Of a stretch of 64,000 nt of DNA, positions 1 to 8,499 are shown piece after piece. Under the pieces are notes generated by a model. It had not been told where the DNA came from and did not search any database. It worked only from the letters and a program-made list of their open reading frames with translations. The position numbers and the translations under genes are program-made. The DNA comes from Amycolatopsis sp. EV170708-02-1 (GTDB taxonomy: Bacteria; Actinomycetota; Actinomycetes; Mycobacteriales; Pseudonocardiaceae): the NCBI RefSeq assembly GCF_022479115.1, contig NZ_CP092497.1, positions 8,184,001-8,248,000 on the forward strand, read 5' to 3'. How positions within the stretch are numbered: position 1 is the stretch's first letter; every line of letters starts with the position of its first letter.

Positions 1-201
1 ACCGGGCTGGCCCACCACGTCCTGGCCATCAGCGCCGAAGAACTCCTGGCGGTCCCCGAGGTGATCGCGCTGGGCTACACGGAACCGAAGGCCGAAGCGA
101 TCGACGCCGTCCTGCGCTCCGGAATGGTCTCGACGCTGATCACCGACGCCGCCGCGGCCGTCCCGCTGCTCAAACTGGCCGAGGCCCGCCCGCCCTCCTG
201 A
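1..201 (+). CDS. SorC/DeoR-type sugar-binding transcriptional regulator, C-terminal fragment
   Basis: Only the last 66 codons are inside the window; reading frame 1 is open from base 1 to the TGA at 199-201. The visible peptide (GLAHHVLAISAEELLAVPEV, then ALGYTEPKAEAIDAVLRSG and LITDAAAA) resembles the end of the sugar-phosphate-binding effector domain of SorC-family repressors, where an 'SLxxLVTDxxTA' segment closes the domain. The N-terminal helix-turn-helix lies outside the window, so the target operon cannot be seen. Family assignment rests on the C-terminal motif only. Confidence 0.65.
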   Translation, partial: TGLAHHVLAISAEELLAVPEVIALGYTEPKAEAIDAVLRSGMVSTLITDAAAAVPLLKLAEARPPS

Positions 202-218
202 CCGCGTGTCGTCCGCCC

Positions 219-273
219 AATCACGCGAGTTACGCCTCTAATCACGCGAGTTACGTCTCCAATCACGCGAGAT
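219..273. repeat. Three 21-bp-spaced copies of AATCACGCGAGTTACG
   Basis: Copies start at 219, 240 and 261. The first two share AATCACGCGAGTTACG exactly; the third keeps AATCACGCGAG and then diverges into the end of the HxlR gene. The array lies between the tail-to-tail ends of the SorC-type gene and the HxlR gene. No protein or hairpin explains it. Confidence 0.8.
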
Positions 274-622
274 CGCGTAAACGGGACGCCTCGTCCTGCG
301 CCGCCATCACCTCGTCGCCATGCCTGAACGCCCATTCCCCGAACGCTTCGATGGGCGCCAGCAGTGTGGCCCCGAGATCCGTCAGCGAGTACTCGACCTT
401 CGCCGTGCGCCCGCAGTCCCGCCGGTGGACGAGACCGTTGAACTCCAGCCGCCGGACCGTCTCCGTGAGCACCTTCGTGCTGATCCCGCCCAGCCGTCGC
501 CGCAGTTCGGCCGGGCGCAGCGGTCCTTCGCGCAGGGCCCACAGCACGACCGGGTTCCACGTGTTCGCCATCAGGTCGAAGGCCAGCCGGGCACGGCAAT
601 CGGCGAGGAAGACGTCGTTCAT
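263..622 (-). CDS. HxlR-family winged-helix transcriptional regulator
   Basis: A 119-residue protein, the usual length for HxlR/MarR-like one-domain regulators. It has the typical order: a short N-terminal helix with a Cys (DCRARLAFDLMANTWNPVVL), the recognition-helix region (LRRRLGGISTKVLTETVRRLEFNGLV) and the wing ending in VEYSLTDLG. Start ATG at 622 is chosen because GGAGG sits 6 nt upstream; longer readings run into the divergent gene. It is divergent from the NAD(P)-binding oxidoreductase at 699, with 76 bp between them. By analogy with HxlR pairs it probably controls that gene (inference). Confidence 0.9.
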   Translation of the reverse strand: MNDVFLADCRARLAFDLMANTWNPVVLWALREGPLRPAELRRRLGGISTKVLTETVRRLEFNGLVHRRDCGRTAKVEYSLTDLGATLLAPIEAFGEWAFRHGDEVMAAQDEASRLRDLA

Positions 623-698
623 CGGACCTCCGGTAACCATTCGGTACCCGCGCGGCTTTCTACGGTCGGTGCTGTCACTCGATCTTAGGGAGCAGCAC

Positions 699-1289
699 AT
701 GCGTATCGGTATTTTCGGCGCCGGCGGGATGGCGGAGGCGCTCGGCGGCCGGTGGGCCGGGGCCGGGCACGAGGTGATGGTCGCCGCCCGCGACCGGGCC
801 AAGGCCGCCACGATCTCGCCGCGAGTGGGGACCTGGGCGGAGACCGCCCGCGCCAGTGACGTGATCCTGCTCGCCGTTCCCGCCGCGTCCGTACTGGAAG
901 TCCTCGCCGCGGCAGGGGATCTCACCGGGAAGGTCTTGATCGACTGCACCAACGCGGTCGGGCCCGGCGCCGTGCTCACGGTGCCCGATCAGGCCGCCCG
1001 GATCGCCGCCGCCGCGCCCGGCGCGCACGTGGTCAAGGCGTTCAATCTGTGCCACGTGGACGTCTGGCGGATGACCCCGCCGGTGTTCGGCGGCCGTCCG
1101 CTCGCGGTGCCGATCTGCGGCGACAAGGTCGGCGAAGTGAGCGAACTGGTCCGTGACCTCGGGTGCGCACCGCTGGTCGCGGGCGGGCTCGACCGGGCGG
1201 GGCTCATGGAGGCGACCATGGCGTTCATGGTCGGGCTGTGGTTCGACGGCCACGACGCCCAGGCCTGCTTCCCGCCCCTTCCGGTGTGA
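699..1289 (+). CDS. NADPH-dependent F420 reductase-like oxidoreductase (NAD-binding domain)
   Basis: A 196-aa protein beginning MRIGIFGAGGMAEALG, a Rossmann dinucleotide-binding glycine motif at residues 6-12. Conserved segments of the 'F420-dependent NADP oxidoreductase' fold follow: VILLAVPAASV, LIDCTNAVGP, HVVKAFNL and ICGDK. Members use NAD(P)H with F420 or another acceptor, but many have unknown substrates; the reaction here cannot be fixed from sequence. Start ATG at 699 gives the Rossmann strand at the very N-terminus. It is divergent from the HxlR gene, its likely regulator. Confidence 0.85.
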   Translation: MRIGIFGAGGMAEALGGRWAGAGHEVMVAARDRAKAATISPRVGTWAETARASDVILLAVPAASVLEVLAAAGDLTGKVLIDCTNAVGPGAVLTVPDQAARIAAAAPGAHVVKAFNLCHVDVWRMTPPVFGGRPLAVPICGDKVGEVSELVRDLGCAPLVAGGLDRAGLMEATMAFMVGLWFDGHDAQACFPPLPV

Positions 1290-1334
1290 TTTCAGGGTTG
1301 TCCCCGATGCGCCGGGCCGGTTGCCCACGCGACC

Positions 1335-1970
1335 GTGTCCGGTATGGGGACGAAGGCCTGGCGACAGCTGACCGTGTGGCTGCACGTCGTCACTTCGGTC
1401 GGCTGGATGGGACAGGCCCTGGCGCTATTCACCCTCCTGGTGATCGGCCGCACGAGCGAGGACGGCGGGATCCGCGTCGCCGCGACGTCGATGGCGCACG
1501 AAATCGACACGTTCCTGCTGGCGCCGCTCGCCAACGCGTCGGCCTTCACCGGCTTCATGCTCGCCGCGGGGACGGCGTGGGGATTCGCCCGGCACTGGTG
1601 GGTGCTGGCGAAGTTCGCGATCACGCTCGTCCAGCTCTACGCCGGGATCTTCCTGCTGTCGGGCGCCTTACGGGATTCCGTCGGCAGTGACCCGCCGCCG
1701 GTGGCACTGACCGCCGGGACGGCGCTGATGGCGAGCGCTTTGGCGTTCCAGGCCTGGCTTTCGGTGGCGAAACCGTGGGGCAAGGTCCGCTCGGGCGTGA
1801 AGCTGCCGACCGCGCCGACGTGGGTGTTCGCCGCCGCGGTCCTCGCGCCGCTCACCGACATCACGGTGGGCCTGCTCCTGGGCTATCCGCTGCCCGCACT
1901 GTCCCTGATCGTGCTGATCGTCCAGCTGGTGCGGCGCCGCTTGACGCTCGTGAGTGGCAAGGACGGTTAG
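1335..1970 (+). CDS. Integral membrane protein (DUF2269-like)
   Basis: A 211-aa hydrophobic protein with about five membrane segments: near residues 12-35 (WLHVVTSVGWMGQALALFTLL), 60-80, 85-105, 120-140 and 165-200. The N-terminal 'LHVxxSVGWMG' pattern resembles DUF2269 and related four-helix membrane proteins. No catalytic motif is visible and the function is unknown. Start is GTG at 1335, with ATG at 1344 an alternative. The stop codon lies inside the palindrome at 1947-1992. Confidence 0.75.
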   Translation: MSGMGTKAWRQLTVWLHVVTSVGWMGQALALFTLLVIGRTSEDGGIRVAATSMAHEIDTFLLAPLANASAFTGFMLAAGTAWGFARHWWVLAKFAITLVQLYAGIFLLSGALRDSVGSDPPPVALTAGTALMASALAFQAWLSVAKPWGKVRSGVKLPTAPTWVFAAAVLAPLTDITVGLLLGYPLPALSLIVLIVQLVRRRLTLVSGKDG

Positions 1971-1992
1971 AACCGTCCTTGCCACTCACGAG
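1947..1992. terminator. Perfect 22-bp palindrome, bidirectional terminator
   Basis: Arms 1947-1968 and 1971-1992 are perfect reverse complements around a central AG. The palindrome contains the TAG stop of the membrane protein and ends 4 bp before the helicase stop at 1996, so it serves two convergent genes. No U-run follows, as is usual in actinomycetes. Confidence 0.85.
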
Positions 1993-1995
1993 GCG

Positions 1996-4500
1996 TCAGA
2001 GCCGGTCCACCGCCGTGATCCGGATGACCGCCGAACCCGCCTCGTCCGAAGCCGCCAGGTCGACCTCCGCGCTAATGCCCCAGTCGTGATCACCCGCCGG
2101 ATCGTCGAAGATCTGCCGAACCCGCCAGATCTCCTTCTCCTGCTCGATGATCAGCAGCTTCGGCCCGCGCGCGTCCGGCCCGATGCCGAGCGTTTCGTGC
2201 TCGTCGTAGTAGTCCTCGATGGCGTCTTCCCACGCGTCCGCGTCCCAGCCCGACGCCGCGTCCAGCTCGCCGAGCGTGTCGTAGGCACGCCGCGAAGCCA
2301 GCTCGACCCGGCGGAACAGCTCGTTCCGCACGAGCACCCGGAACGCCCGCTCGTTGCGCGTGACGGCGGGCGGCTCGGACGGCGGCCGCGTCGAAACCGG
2401 GCCTTCCTCTTCGGGATGCCGCAAGGCTTCCCATTCGTCGAGGAGGCTGGAGTCGACCTGGCGCACGAGCTCGCCGAGCCATTCGATGAGGTCCTGCAAG
2501 CCCTCGTTCTTGGCCTCGTCGGGCACCGTGTGCCGCAGCGAGTCGTAGGTGTCGGTGAGGTACCGCAGCACCAGCCCTTCCGAGCGGGCGAGCTGGTAGA
2601 AACCGATGTACTCCACGAAGTTCATCGCGCGCTCGTACATGTCGCGCACGACGGACTTCGGCTTGAGCTCGTAGTCCTCGACCCACGGATGCCCTTGCCG
2701 GTAGCGGGAATACGCCGCCTCCAGCAGTTCCTCCAGCGGCTTCGGGTACGTGACGTTCTCGAGCAGCTCCATCCGCTCGTCGTACTCGATGCCCTCGGCC
2801 TTCATCGCCTGCACGGCCTCGCCGCGCGCCTTGAACTGCTGCTGCGACAGCACCGGACGCGGGTTGTCCACAGTGGATTCCATAATGGACACGACGTCGA
2901 GCGGATACGACGGCGACTCGACGTCGAGGAGTTCGATCGCCGCCAGCGCGAACGGCGAGAGCGGCTGGTTCAGCGCGAAATCGAACTGCAGGTCCACGGT
3001 CAGCCGGACGATGCGGCCCTGCTCGTCGGGTTCGTCGAGCCGTTCCACCACACCGGCCGCGAGCAGCGCGCGATAGATCGCGATCGCGCGCAGGATCAGT
3101 TTCCGCTGAGCGGGACGGTCGGAATGGTTGTCCTCCAGCAGATGCCGCATCGAGTCGAACGCGTTGCCCGGCCGGGAGATCACGTTCAGCAGCATCGAGT
3201 GGCTGACGTGGAAGCTCGACGTCAGCGGCTCCGGCTCGGCCGCGATCAGCCGGTCGAAGGTGCTCTCCGTCCAGTTGACGAACCCTTCGGGCGCCTTCTT
3301 GCGGACGATCTTCTTTTTCTTCTTGGGATCGTCGCCCGCCTTCTCCAGCGCCTTGGCGTTTTCGACGACGTGGTCCGGCGCCTGCACGACGACGTAGCCG
3401 TCGGTGTCGTACCCGGCGCGGCCCGCGCGGCCGGCGATCTGGTGGAACTCGCGCGCCTTGAGATGCCGTTGCCGCACACCGTCGTACTTCGTCAACGCTG
3501 AAAAGACCACGGTGCGGATCGGTACGTTGATGCCGACGCCGAGCGTGTCGGTCCCGCAGATCACCTTCAGCAGCCCGGCTTGCGCGAGCTGCTCGACGAG
3601 GCGCCGGTACTTCGGCAACATGCCGGCGTGGTGCACGCCGATACCGTGCCGGACCAGCCTCGACAGCGTCTTCCCGAACCCGGCCGAGAAGCGGAAGTCG
3701 CCGAGCATCTCGGCGATGGCCTCCTTCTCCGCCTTCGAAGTGACGTTGATGCTCATCAGCGTCTGCGCGCGCTCGATCGCCGCGGCCTGCGAGAAGTGCA
3801 CGACGTAGACCGGCGACTGCCCGCCGTTGAGCAGCTCGGACATCGTCTCGTGCAACGGCGTCAGCGCGTAGCGGAAGGTGAGCGGCACCGGCCGCTCCGC
3901 CGAGGTGACCACCGCCGTCGGGCGGCCGGTCCGGCGGGTGAGGTCCTTCTCGAAGAACGAGACGTCGCCCAGCGTGGCCGACATCAGCACGAACTGTGCC
4001 TTCGGCAGTTCCAGCAGCGGCACCTGCCAGGCCCAGCCGCGATCCGGCTCCGAATAGAAGTGGAACTCGTCCGCGACGACCTGGCCGACCGGCGCGTCGG
4101 CACCGAAGCGCAACGCCATGTTCGCCAGGATTTCCGCCGTGCAGCAGATGATCGGCGCGTCGGCGTTGACCGCCGAGTCGCCGGTCATCATGCCGACGTT
4201 CTCGGCGCCGAAGATCTCGATGAGCTGGAAGAACTTCTCCGAGACGAGCGCCTTGATGGGTGCCGTGTAGAAGCTGCGGCGGCCGTGGGCGAGCGCGGTG
4301 AAGTGCGCCCCGACGGCGACCAGGCTCTTACCCGAGCCCGTCGGGGTCGACAGGATCAGGTTCGCGCCGGAGACCACTTCGATGATGGCCTCTTCCTGCG
4401 CGGGGTACAGCTCCAACCCGCGCTCGGCCGTCCAGGTGGAGAAGGCTTCGAACAGCGAGTCGGGGTCGGGATCCGCAGGCAGGAGGTCTGTAAGTGTCAT
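1996..4500 (-). CDS. DEAD/DEAH-box helicase with C-terminal DUF3516 domain
   Basis: An 834-aa superfamily 2 helicase. Walker A TPTGSGKS is at residues 52-59, the motif II equivalent DEFH at about 144-147, motif III MSATLGD near 176, and motif VI QIAGRAGRAGYD near 377. The C-terminal half, from about residue 420, matches the actinobacterial DUF3516 helicase family and contains a lysine-rich patch (KKKKKIVRKK). It probably remodels RNA; the substrate is not known. Start ATG at 4500 places Walker A at the usual distance; the in-frame upstream extension has no ribosome site. It is convergent with the membrane protein and divergent from the acidic protein at 4653. Confidence 0.92.
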   Translation of the reverse strand: MTLTDLLPADPDPDSLFEAFSTWTAERGLELYPAQEEAIIEVVSGANLILSTPTGSGKSLVAVGAHFTALAHGRRSFYTAPIKALVSEKFFQLIEIFGAENVGMMTGDSAVNADAPIICCTAEILANMALRFGADAPVGQVVADEFHFYSEPDRGWAWQVPLLELPKAQFVLMSATLGDVSFFEKDLTRRTGRPTAVVTSAERPVPLTFRYALTPLHETMSELLNGGQSPVYVVHFSQAAAIERAQTLMSINVTSKAEKEAIAEMLGDFRFSAGFGKTLSRLVRHGIGVHHAGMLPKYRRLVEQLAQAGLLKVICGTDTLGVGINVPIRTVVFSALTKYDGVRQRHLKAREFHQIAGRAGRAGYDTDGYVVVQAPDHVVENAKALEKAGDDPKKKKKIVRKKAPEGFVNWTESTFDRLIAAEPEPLTSSFHVSHSMLLNVISRPGNAFDSMRHLLEDNHSDRPAQRKLILRAIAIYRALLAAGVVERLDEPDEQGRIVRLTVDLQFDFALNQPLSPFALAAIELLDVESPSYPLDVVSIMESTVDNPRPVLSQQQFKARGEAVQAMKAEGIEYDERMELLENVTYPKPLEELLEAAYSRYRQGHPWVEDYELKPKSVVRDMYERAMNFVEYIGFYQLARSEGLVLRYLTDTYDSLRHTVPDEAKNEGLQDLIEWLGELVRQVDSSLLDEWEALRHPEEEGPVSTRPPSEPPAVTRNERAFRVLVRNELFRRVELASRRAYDTLGELDAASGWDADAWEDAIEDYYDEHETLGIGPDARGPKLLIIEQEKEIWRVRQIFDDPAGDHDWGISAEVDLAASDEAGSAVIRITAVDRL

Positions 4501-4652
4501 CAGAGGACCTATCGTGCCATCCGTTGGTCGCTTCTTGCCCAGGGGTGATCGCGCCCATCGGCGGAAACCCGTAGGCTTCGCGGTACCGCGCACCTTCCGG
4601 CACCATCGACCGGCCGCGCGCACACAGGCGGTAATCCGAGAGGGCTAAAGGA

Positions 4653-5897
4653 ATGGCACAGGACATCATCCCGATCGAACTCGGCCTGCCACAGGGTGAC
4701 GTCGTCACCCTCTGGGCGCCGCGCTGGCGGGAAGACGGCGAGGAATGGGAAGCCTTCCTCGGCGACGAGGAGGACCTGTACGCCTTCCCGGACGCCGCGC
4801 ATCTCGCCGCCTTCGTGCGGACCTCCGAGCAGCACGACCTGCTCGACCACCCCGCGTGGGAGGTCGTCCCGGCGCTGAACGTGCCCGAGCTCATCCCGGA
4901 CGACGACCACACCTACGACCTGGTGGGCGTCCCCGAGCTGGTCGCCGAGAAGCCGGACCAGTGGACGCTCGGCGAGCTGGCCGAGATCATCGGCATCGTG
5001 CGTTCGCTCGCGGACGTGTGCGAGCTGGACGAGGTCCACGAAGTCCTCGACGCGCACGAGAGCTTCTCACTGCTGGACCAGGGCACGCTGCCCTTCTCCG
5101 GCCGCGACGGCGAGCGTCTCTGGGCGGACCTGTCGCAGGCGGTCTCCGAGAAGTGGGACACCGTCCTCGACGCGATCGACGGCCTGGTGACCGTCCCCGA
5201 CGTCGACGAGAAGGTGCTGGAGCAGACGGCGGAGGAGCTCGCGACCTTCCTCGCGGAGTCCGCCGAGGCCGAAGCCGCCGCCGTCGACGCGGACCTGGTG
5301 GACGACGCGGACGAGGACGACGACGAAGACGACGAGCCCGTCGGCTTCTGGGGCGAGGTCGGCATCGACCCGATCAAGATCATCACCTCCGGCGCCGAGT
5401 ACTACACGCTGCGCTGCTACCTCGACGACAAGCCGATCTTCCTCGGCAGCGAGGGCGAGATCGACGTCTTCACCTCCGAGAAGGCCCTCATCCGCGCGAT
5501 CGCGGACGGCAAGGAGCTGGCGGGCAACGACCTCGCCGAAGTGTCCACTTGGGACGAAGTGACCACGAAGGCCACCGCGGGCGAGCTCGAGATCGAGGTC
5601 GACACCGAGAACACCTACGTGCTGAACGGGATCGCCGACGACATCGCCGAAGGCCCGGAGTCGATCGACCCGACCCAGCTGGAGCTGGCCGTCGAGCTGA
5701 TCACCGACGCCGCGGAATGGGCCGAGGACGACAGCGTCGAAACCGCGCTCGCCGCCAACGAAAGCCTCGGCTGGCTGGTGTCGTTCGTGCTGCGGCCGGA
5801 CCCCTCGCGGCTCGAGCCGAGCGCTCCGTTCGACGCCGAGCAGTCCGAGTGGCGCAAGCTCGTCGAGACCTTCGAGAACCGGCTCACGGTCCTCTGA
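4653..5897 (+). CDS. Acidic conserved hypothetical protein (sometimes annotated 'primosomal protein')
   Basis: A 414-aa, strongly acidic, soluble protein with no signal peptide or membrane segment. Near residues 210-230 there is a near-pure Asp/Glu stretch (DDADEDDDEDDE) that splits an N-terminal half from a C-terminal half starting GFWGEVGIDPIKI. No catalytic motif is recognisable. Similar actinobacterial proteins carry uninformative names; I cannot assign a function. It is transcribed away from the helicase and ends in a strong terminator. Confidence 0.75.
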   Translation: MAQDIIPIELGLPQGDVVTLWAPRWREDGEEWEAFLGDEEDLYAFPDAAHLAAFVRTSEQHDLLDHPAWEVVPALNVPELIPDDDHTYDLVGVPELVAEKPDQWTLGELAEIIGIVRSLADVCELDEVHEVLDAHESFSLLDQGTLPFSGRDGERLWADLSQAVSEKWDTVLDAIDGLVTVPDVDEKVLEQTAEELATFLAESAEAEAAAVDADLVDDADEDDDEDDEPVGFWGEVGIDPIKIITSGAEYYTLRCYLDDKPIFLGSEGEIDVFTSEKALIRAIADGKELAGNDLAEVSTWDEVTTKATAGELEIEVDTENTYVLNGIADDIAEGPESIDPTQLELAVELITDAAEWAEDDSVETALAANESLGWLVSFVLRPDPSRLEPSAPFDAEQSEWRKLVETFENRLTVL

Positions 5898-5910
5898 TCC
5901 ACCCCGTGAA

Positions 5911-5946
5911 AGGGCCCCTCAGGTTCGTCCTGAGGGGCTCTTTTCG
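5911..5946 (+). terminator. Rho-independent terminator after the acidic protein gene
   Basis: A stem of GCCCCTCAGG (5914-5923) with CCTGAGGGGC (5929-5938) and loop TTCGT, followed by TCTTTTCG. The stop codon of the convergent MFS gene (5919-5921) lies inside the left arm, so the hairpin sequence also codes the end of that protein. Confidence 0.85.
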
Positions 5947-7124
5947 TGCCGGACGGGCACGACTGCCACGGCGAGCATCGGGAAGACCGCGGCCACGCAG
6001 AACGCCAGCGCGTACCGCGAATCACCGATCACAAGGCCCAGCATCGGCGGCGTCAGCGCGGCGGCGATGTTCTGGCCGGTGTTCTGCGTGCCCATCGCCC
6101 GCCCGGCCCACGCGAGCCCGGCCATCTCCGCCGACGCGGTGAACCCCAGCCCGTTGTCGGACACGGTGATCACCGCGGCCAGGACGAGCGCCAGCAGCAC
6201 CAGCCACGGCCACGTCGCGTCCCCGAGCGCGACCAGCAGCATCACCGCGGCACTCGCGATCGCCAGCTGGCGCATCGGCCGCAACCTGCTGCCGACGCGG
6301 TCTGACCAGTAGCCCGACACCAGCCTGCCCAGCGCGCCGAGGATCTGCACGGCACCGACGAACCAGCCCGCGGACGCCGCCGTCCAGTCGTGCATGGTCA
6401 CCAGGTACACGGGGGTGAACGCGGAGACCGTGAACTGCGGGACGACGAGCAGCGCGCTCGCGCCGTGTACCCGCCACAGCGCCGGCCTCCGGTACGGCGA
6501 CGGTGGCTTCTCCCCCGTTGTCCCGGATTCCGGACGCGGCGGGTCGATCAGGAGCCAGGCGACCAGGAGCGCGACGCCGATCGCGGTCAGCGCGGGCAGC
6601 AGGAGCGAGACCTGGAAACCCCAGCGGTCCGCGAGCGGCGGGAGCCCGAAGGCGGCGACGCCCACCCCGAGCGGCTGGGCCATCTGGCGGATGCCCATCG
6701 CGAAGCCGCGTTCGGCCGGGCCGAACCAGCCCAGGACGGCCCGGCCGCTCGCGGCGTTCACTGACGCGGTGCTCGCGCCGGCGAGCAAGAACACCCCAAA
6801 GAGGATCCCGAGCGAGTGGTCACCGGCGGCCGCGTACACGAGGAGTAACCCCGAGACGCCGAGCCCGATGGCCATTACCAAACGCTCTCCGTAACGGTCG
6901 GCGGCCGCACCCCACAGGATCAAGGTGAACAACAGGCCAAGGCTCGGCGCCGCGACCACGGTGCCCGCTTCGGCGAGCGTGAGCCCCTCCGCACGCTGCA
7001 TCGACGGCACCAGGAACGGGAGCCCGTAGAGGAACGAGCAGCTCGCGGTCTGCGCGGCGAGACCGAGCGCGAGGATGAGCCAGCGCCGTTTGCCGCCGAT
7101 CCCCACGTCCACGACCTGCGTCAT
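5919..7124 (-). CDS. MFS transporter
   Basis: A 401-aa protein with about 12 hydrophobic helices split by a central hydrophilic loop (PPRPESGTTGEKPPSPYRRPA, near residues 195-215). The motif A-like loop after TM2 reads GAAADRYGERLV, and GYWSDRVGSRLRP is its counterpart in the second half. The substrate cannot be deduced. Start ATG at 7124 precedes MTQVVDVGIGGKRRWLILAL, a normal cytoplasmic N-terminus. Adenosine deaminase follows upstream in the same orientation, 56 bp away across an operator-like inverted repeat, so the two may have separate control. Confidence 0.88.
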   Translation of the reverse strand: MTQVVDVGIGGKRRWLILALGLAAQTASCSFLYGLPFLVPSMQRAEGLTLAEAGTVVAAPSLGLLFTLILWGAAADRYGERLVMAIGLGVSGLLLVYAAAGDHSLGILFGVFLLAGASTASVNAASGRAVLGWFGPAERGFAMGIRQMAQPLGVGVAAFGLPPLADRWGFQVSLLLPALTAIGVALLVAWLLIDPPRPESGTTGEKPPSPYRRPALWRVHGASALLVVPQFTVSAFTPVYLVTMHDWTAASAGWFVGAVQILGALGRLVSGYWSDRVGSRLRPMRQLAIASAAVMLLVALGDATWPWLVLLALVLAAVITVSDNGLGFTASAEMAGLAWAGRAMGTQNTGQNIAAALTPPMLGLVIGDSRYALAFCVAAVFPMLAVAVVPVRHEKSPSGRT

Positions 7125-7136
7125 CCTCGCCACCGT

Positions 7137-7170
7137 TTCACTATTTGGGAAAGTCCTCCTACATAGTGAA
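7137..7170. promoter_or_regulatory. Inverted repeat TTCACTA-N20-TAGTGAA upstream of the MFS gene
   Basis: Perfect 7-bp arms at 7137-7143 and 7164-7170 lie 13 bp upstream of the MFS start. The region is locally AT-rich, unlike its surroundings, and a further partial match (CAATAGTT) follows. This looks like a repressor site over the MFS promoter; the regulator is unknown. Confidence 0.5.
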
Positions 7171-7180
7171 CAATAGTTGG

Positions 7181-8290
7181 CTATGCTAACGAACGCAAGG
7201 ACGCGTACCCGGGCTTGATGACCGTGTTGATGATGTCGAGCCGCTGGTCGAAATCGAGGAAGGCGGATTTCATCGCATTGATCGTGAACCACTCGAGATC
7301 GGCCAACCCGAAGCCGAACGCCTCGCTCAGGGCCGCGAATTCGCTGGTCATCGAGCAGCCGCTCATCAGCCGGTTGTCGGTGTTGACGGTGACCCGGAAC
7401 CGCAGCCTGGCGAGCAGGCCGATGGGATGCTCGCCGATCGAGCGCGCCGCTCCCGTCTGGACATTGGACGTGGGACAGATCTCGAGCGGGATCCGCCGGT
7501 CGCGGACGTAGGCGGCCAACCGTCCCAAATGGACCGTGCCGTCGCTGTCGGTCTTGATGTCGTCGACGATGCGCACGCCGTGGCCCAGCCGCTCCGCGCC
7601 GCAATGCTGAATCGCCTCCCAAATGGACGCGAGCCCGAACGCCTCCCCGGCATGAATGGTGAAATGCGCATTATTCGTCCGCAGAAACTCGAATGCGTCG
7701 AGATTTCTGGTAGGCGGGAATCCGTCTTCCGGCCCGGCGATGTCGAACCCGACCACGCCGGCGTCGCGGTAGCGCACGGCGAGACCGGCGATCTCCAGCG
7801 CCCTGGCGTGCTGGCGCATCGCGCAGAGCAACGTCCCGACGCGGATCCGGCCGCCGCCGTCCGCCACTCTCCGTTCACCTTCGGCGAATCCGGCCTGAAT
7901 CGCCTCGACCACCGCATCGAGTGACAGTCCGCGTTCGACGAAGAGTTCGGGGGCATAACGCACCTCGGCGTAGACGACGCCGTCGGCCGCGAGGTCTTCC
8001 ACCGCCTCGGCGGCCACCCTGACCAGCGCTTCCTCGGTCTGCATGACACCGCAGGTATGCGCGAACGTCTCAAGGTACGAGACGAGGGAGCCGGAATCGG
8101 CGGCGTCGCGGAACCATCGGCCGAGTTCGACAGGATCGGTGGCCGGCAAGGCCTCGTAGCCGGTCTGTTCGGCGAGTTCGGCGACGGTGGCGGGGCGCAA
8201 TCCGCCGTCCAGGTGGTCGTGGAGGAGAACCTTGGGAGCGCGGGCCAGTACCGCCTCCGGGACGCGTGGTCTGCTGCTTTCAGAGGACAT
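7181..8290 (-). CDS. add: Adenosine deaminase
   Basis: A 369-aa zinc-dependent purine deaminase (adenosine to inosine). Zinc ligands HDH are at residues 24-26 (LLHDHLDGG). The catalytic HAGE motif is in [10 protein letters not shown], followed by ERLGHGVRI and the second metal-site region [12 protein letters not shown]. Start: ATG 8290 is preferred because [10 protein letters not shown] fits family N-termini; ATG 8314 is also possible and has AGGGGA directly before it. Functionally it matches the cytidine deaminase and thymidine phosphorylase genes 2 kb downstream, which suggests a nucleoside-salvage neighbourhood. Confidence 0.93.
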   Translation of the reverse strand: MSSESSRPRVPEAVLARAPKVLLHDHLDGGLRPATVAELAEQTGYEALPATDPVELGRWFRDAADSGSLVSYLETFAHTCGVMQTEEALVRVAAEAVEDLAADGVVYAEVRYAPELFVERGLSLDAVVEAIQAGFAEGERRVADGGGRIRVGTLLCAMRQHARALEIAGLAVRYRDAGVVGFDIAGPEDGFPPTRNLDAFEFLRTNNAHFTIHAGEAFGLASIWEAIQHCGAERLGHGVRIVDDIKTDSDGTVHLGRLAAYVRDRRIPLEICPTSNVQTGAARSIGEHPIGLLARLRFRVTVNTDNRLMSGCSMTSEFAALSEAFGFGLADLEWFTINAMKSAFLDFDQRLDIINTVIKPGYASLRSLA

Positions 8291-8499
8291 ACGTAACGGT
8301 AACCAGCCTGTCATTCCCCTACATGGCTGTAAGTCTCATGCTTGACTTAACCCTCGGCTTTGTGGATCACCGGCTGAATCGGCCATCAGGGCAGAGCTCG
8401 GCATTGTCCGATACCCGGGGGCCATACGCAGAGCAATTTCGCAATGGATAAGCTTCACGTCACGTCCCTCCCATTTCCCCGCCCACGAAGGACACCGCA

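Noticed and set aside
1954..3501. Long plus-strand open frame of 515 codons
   Set aside because: It is antisense to the DUF3516 helicase, Arg/Val-rich with no motif, and a typical GC-rich shadow frame.
5919..5946. Frameshift at the MFS 3' end
   Set aside because: The stop inside the neighbouring gene's terminator arm is simply the natural end of a 401-aa protein of normal length.
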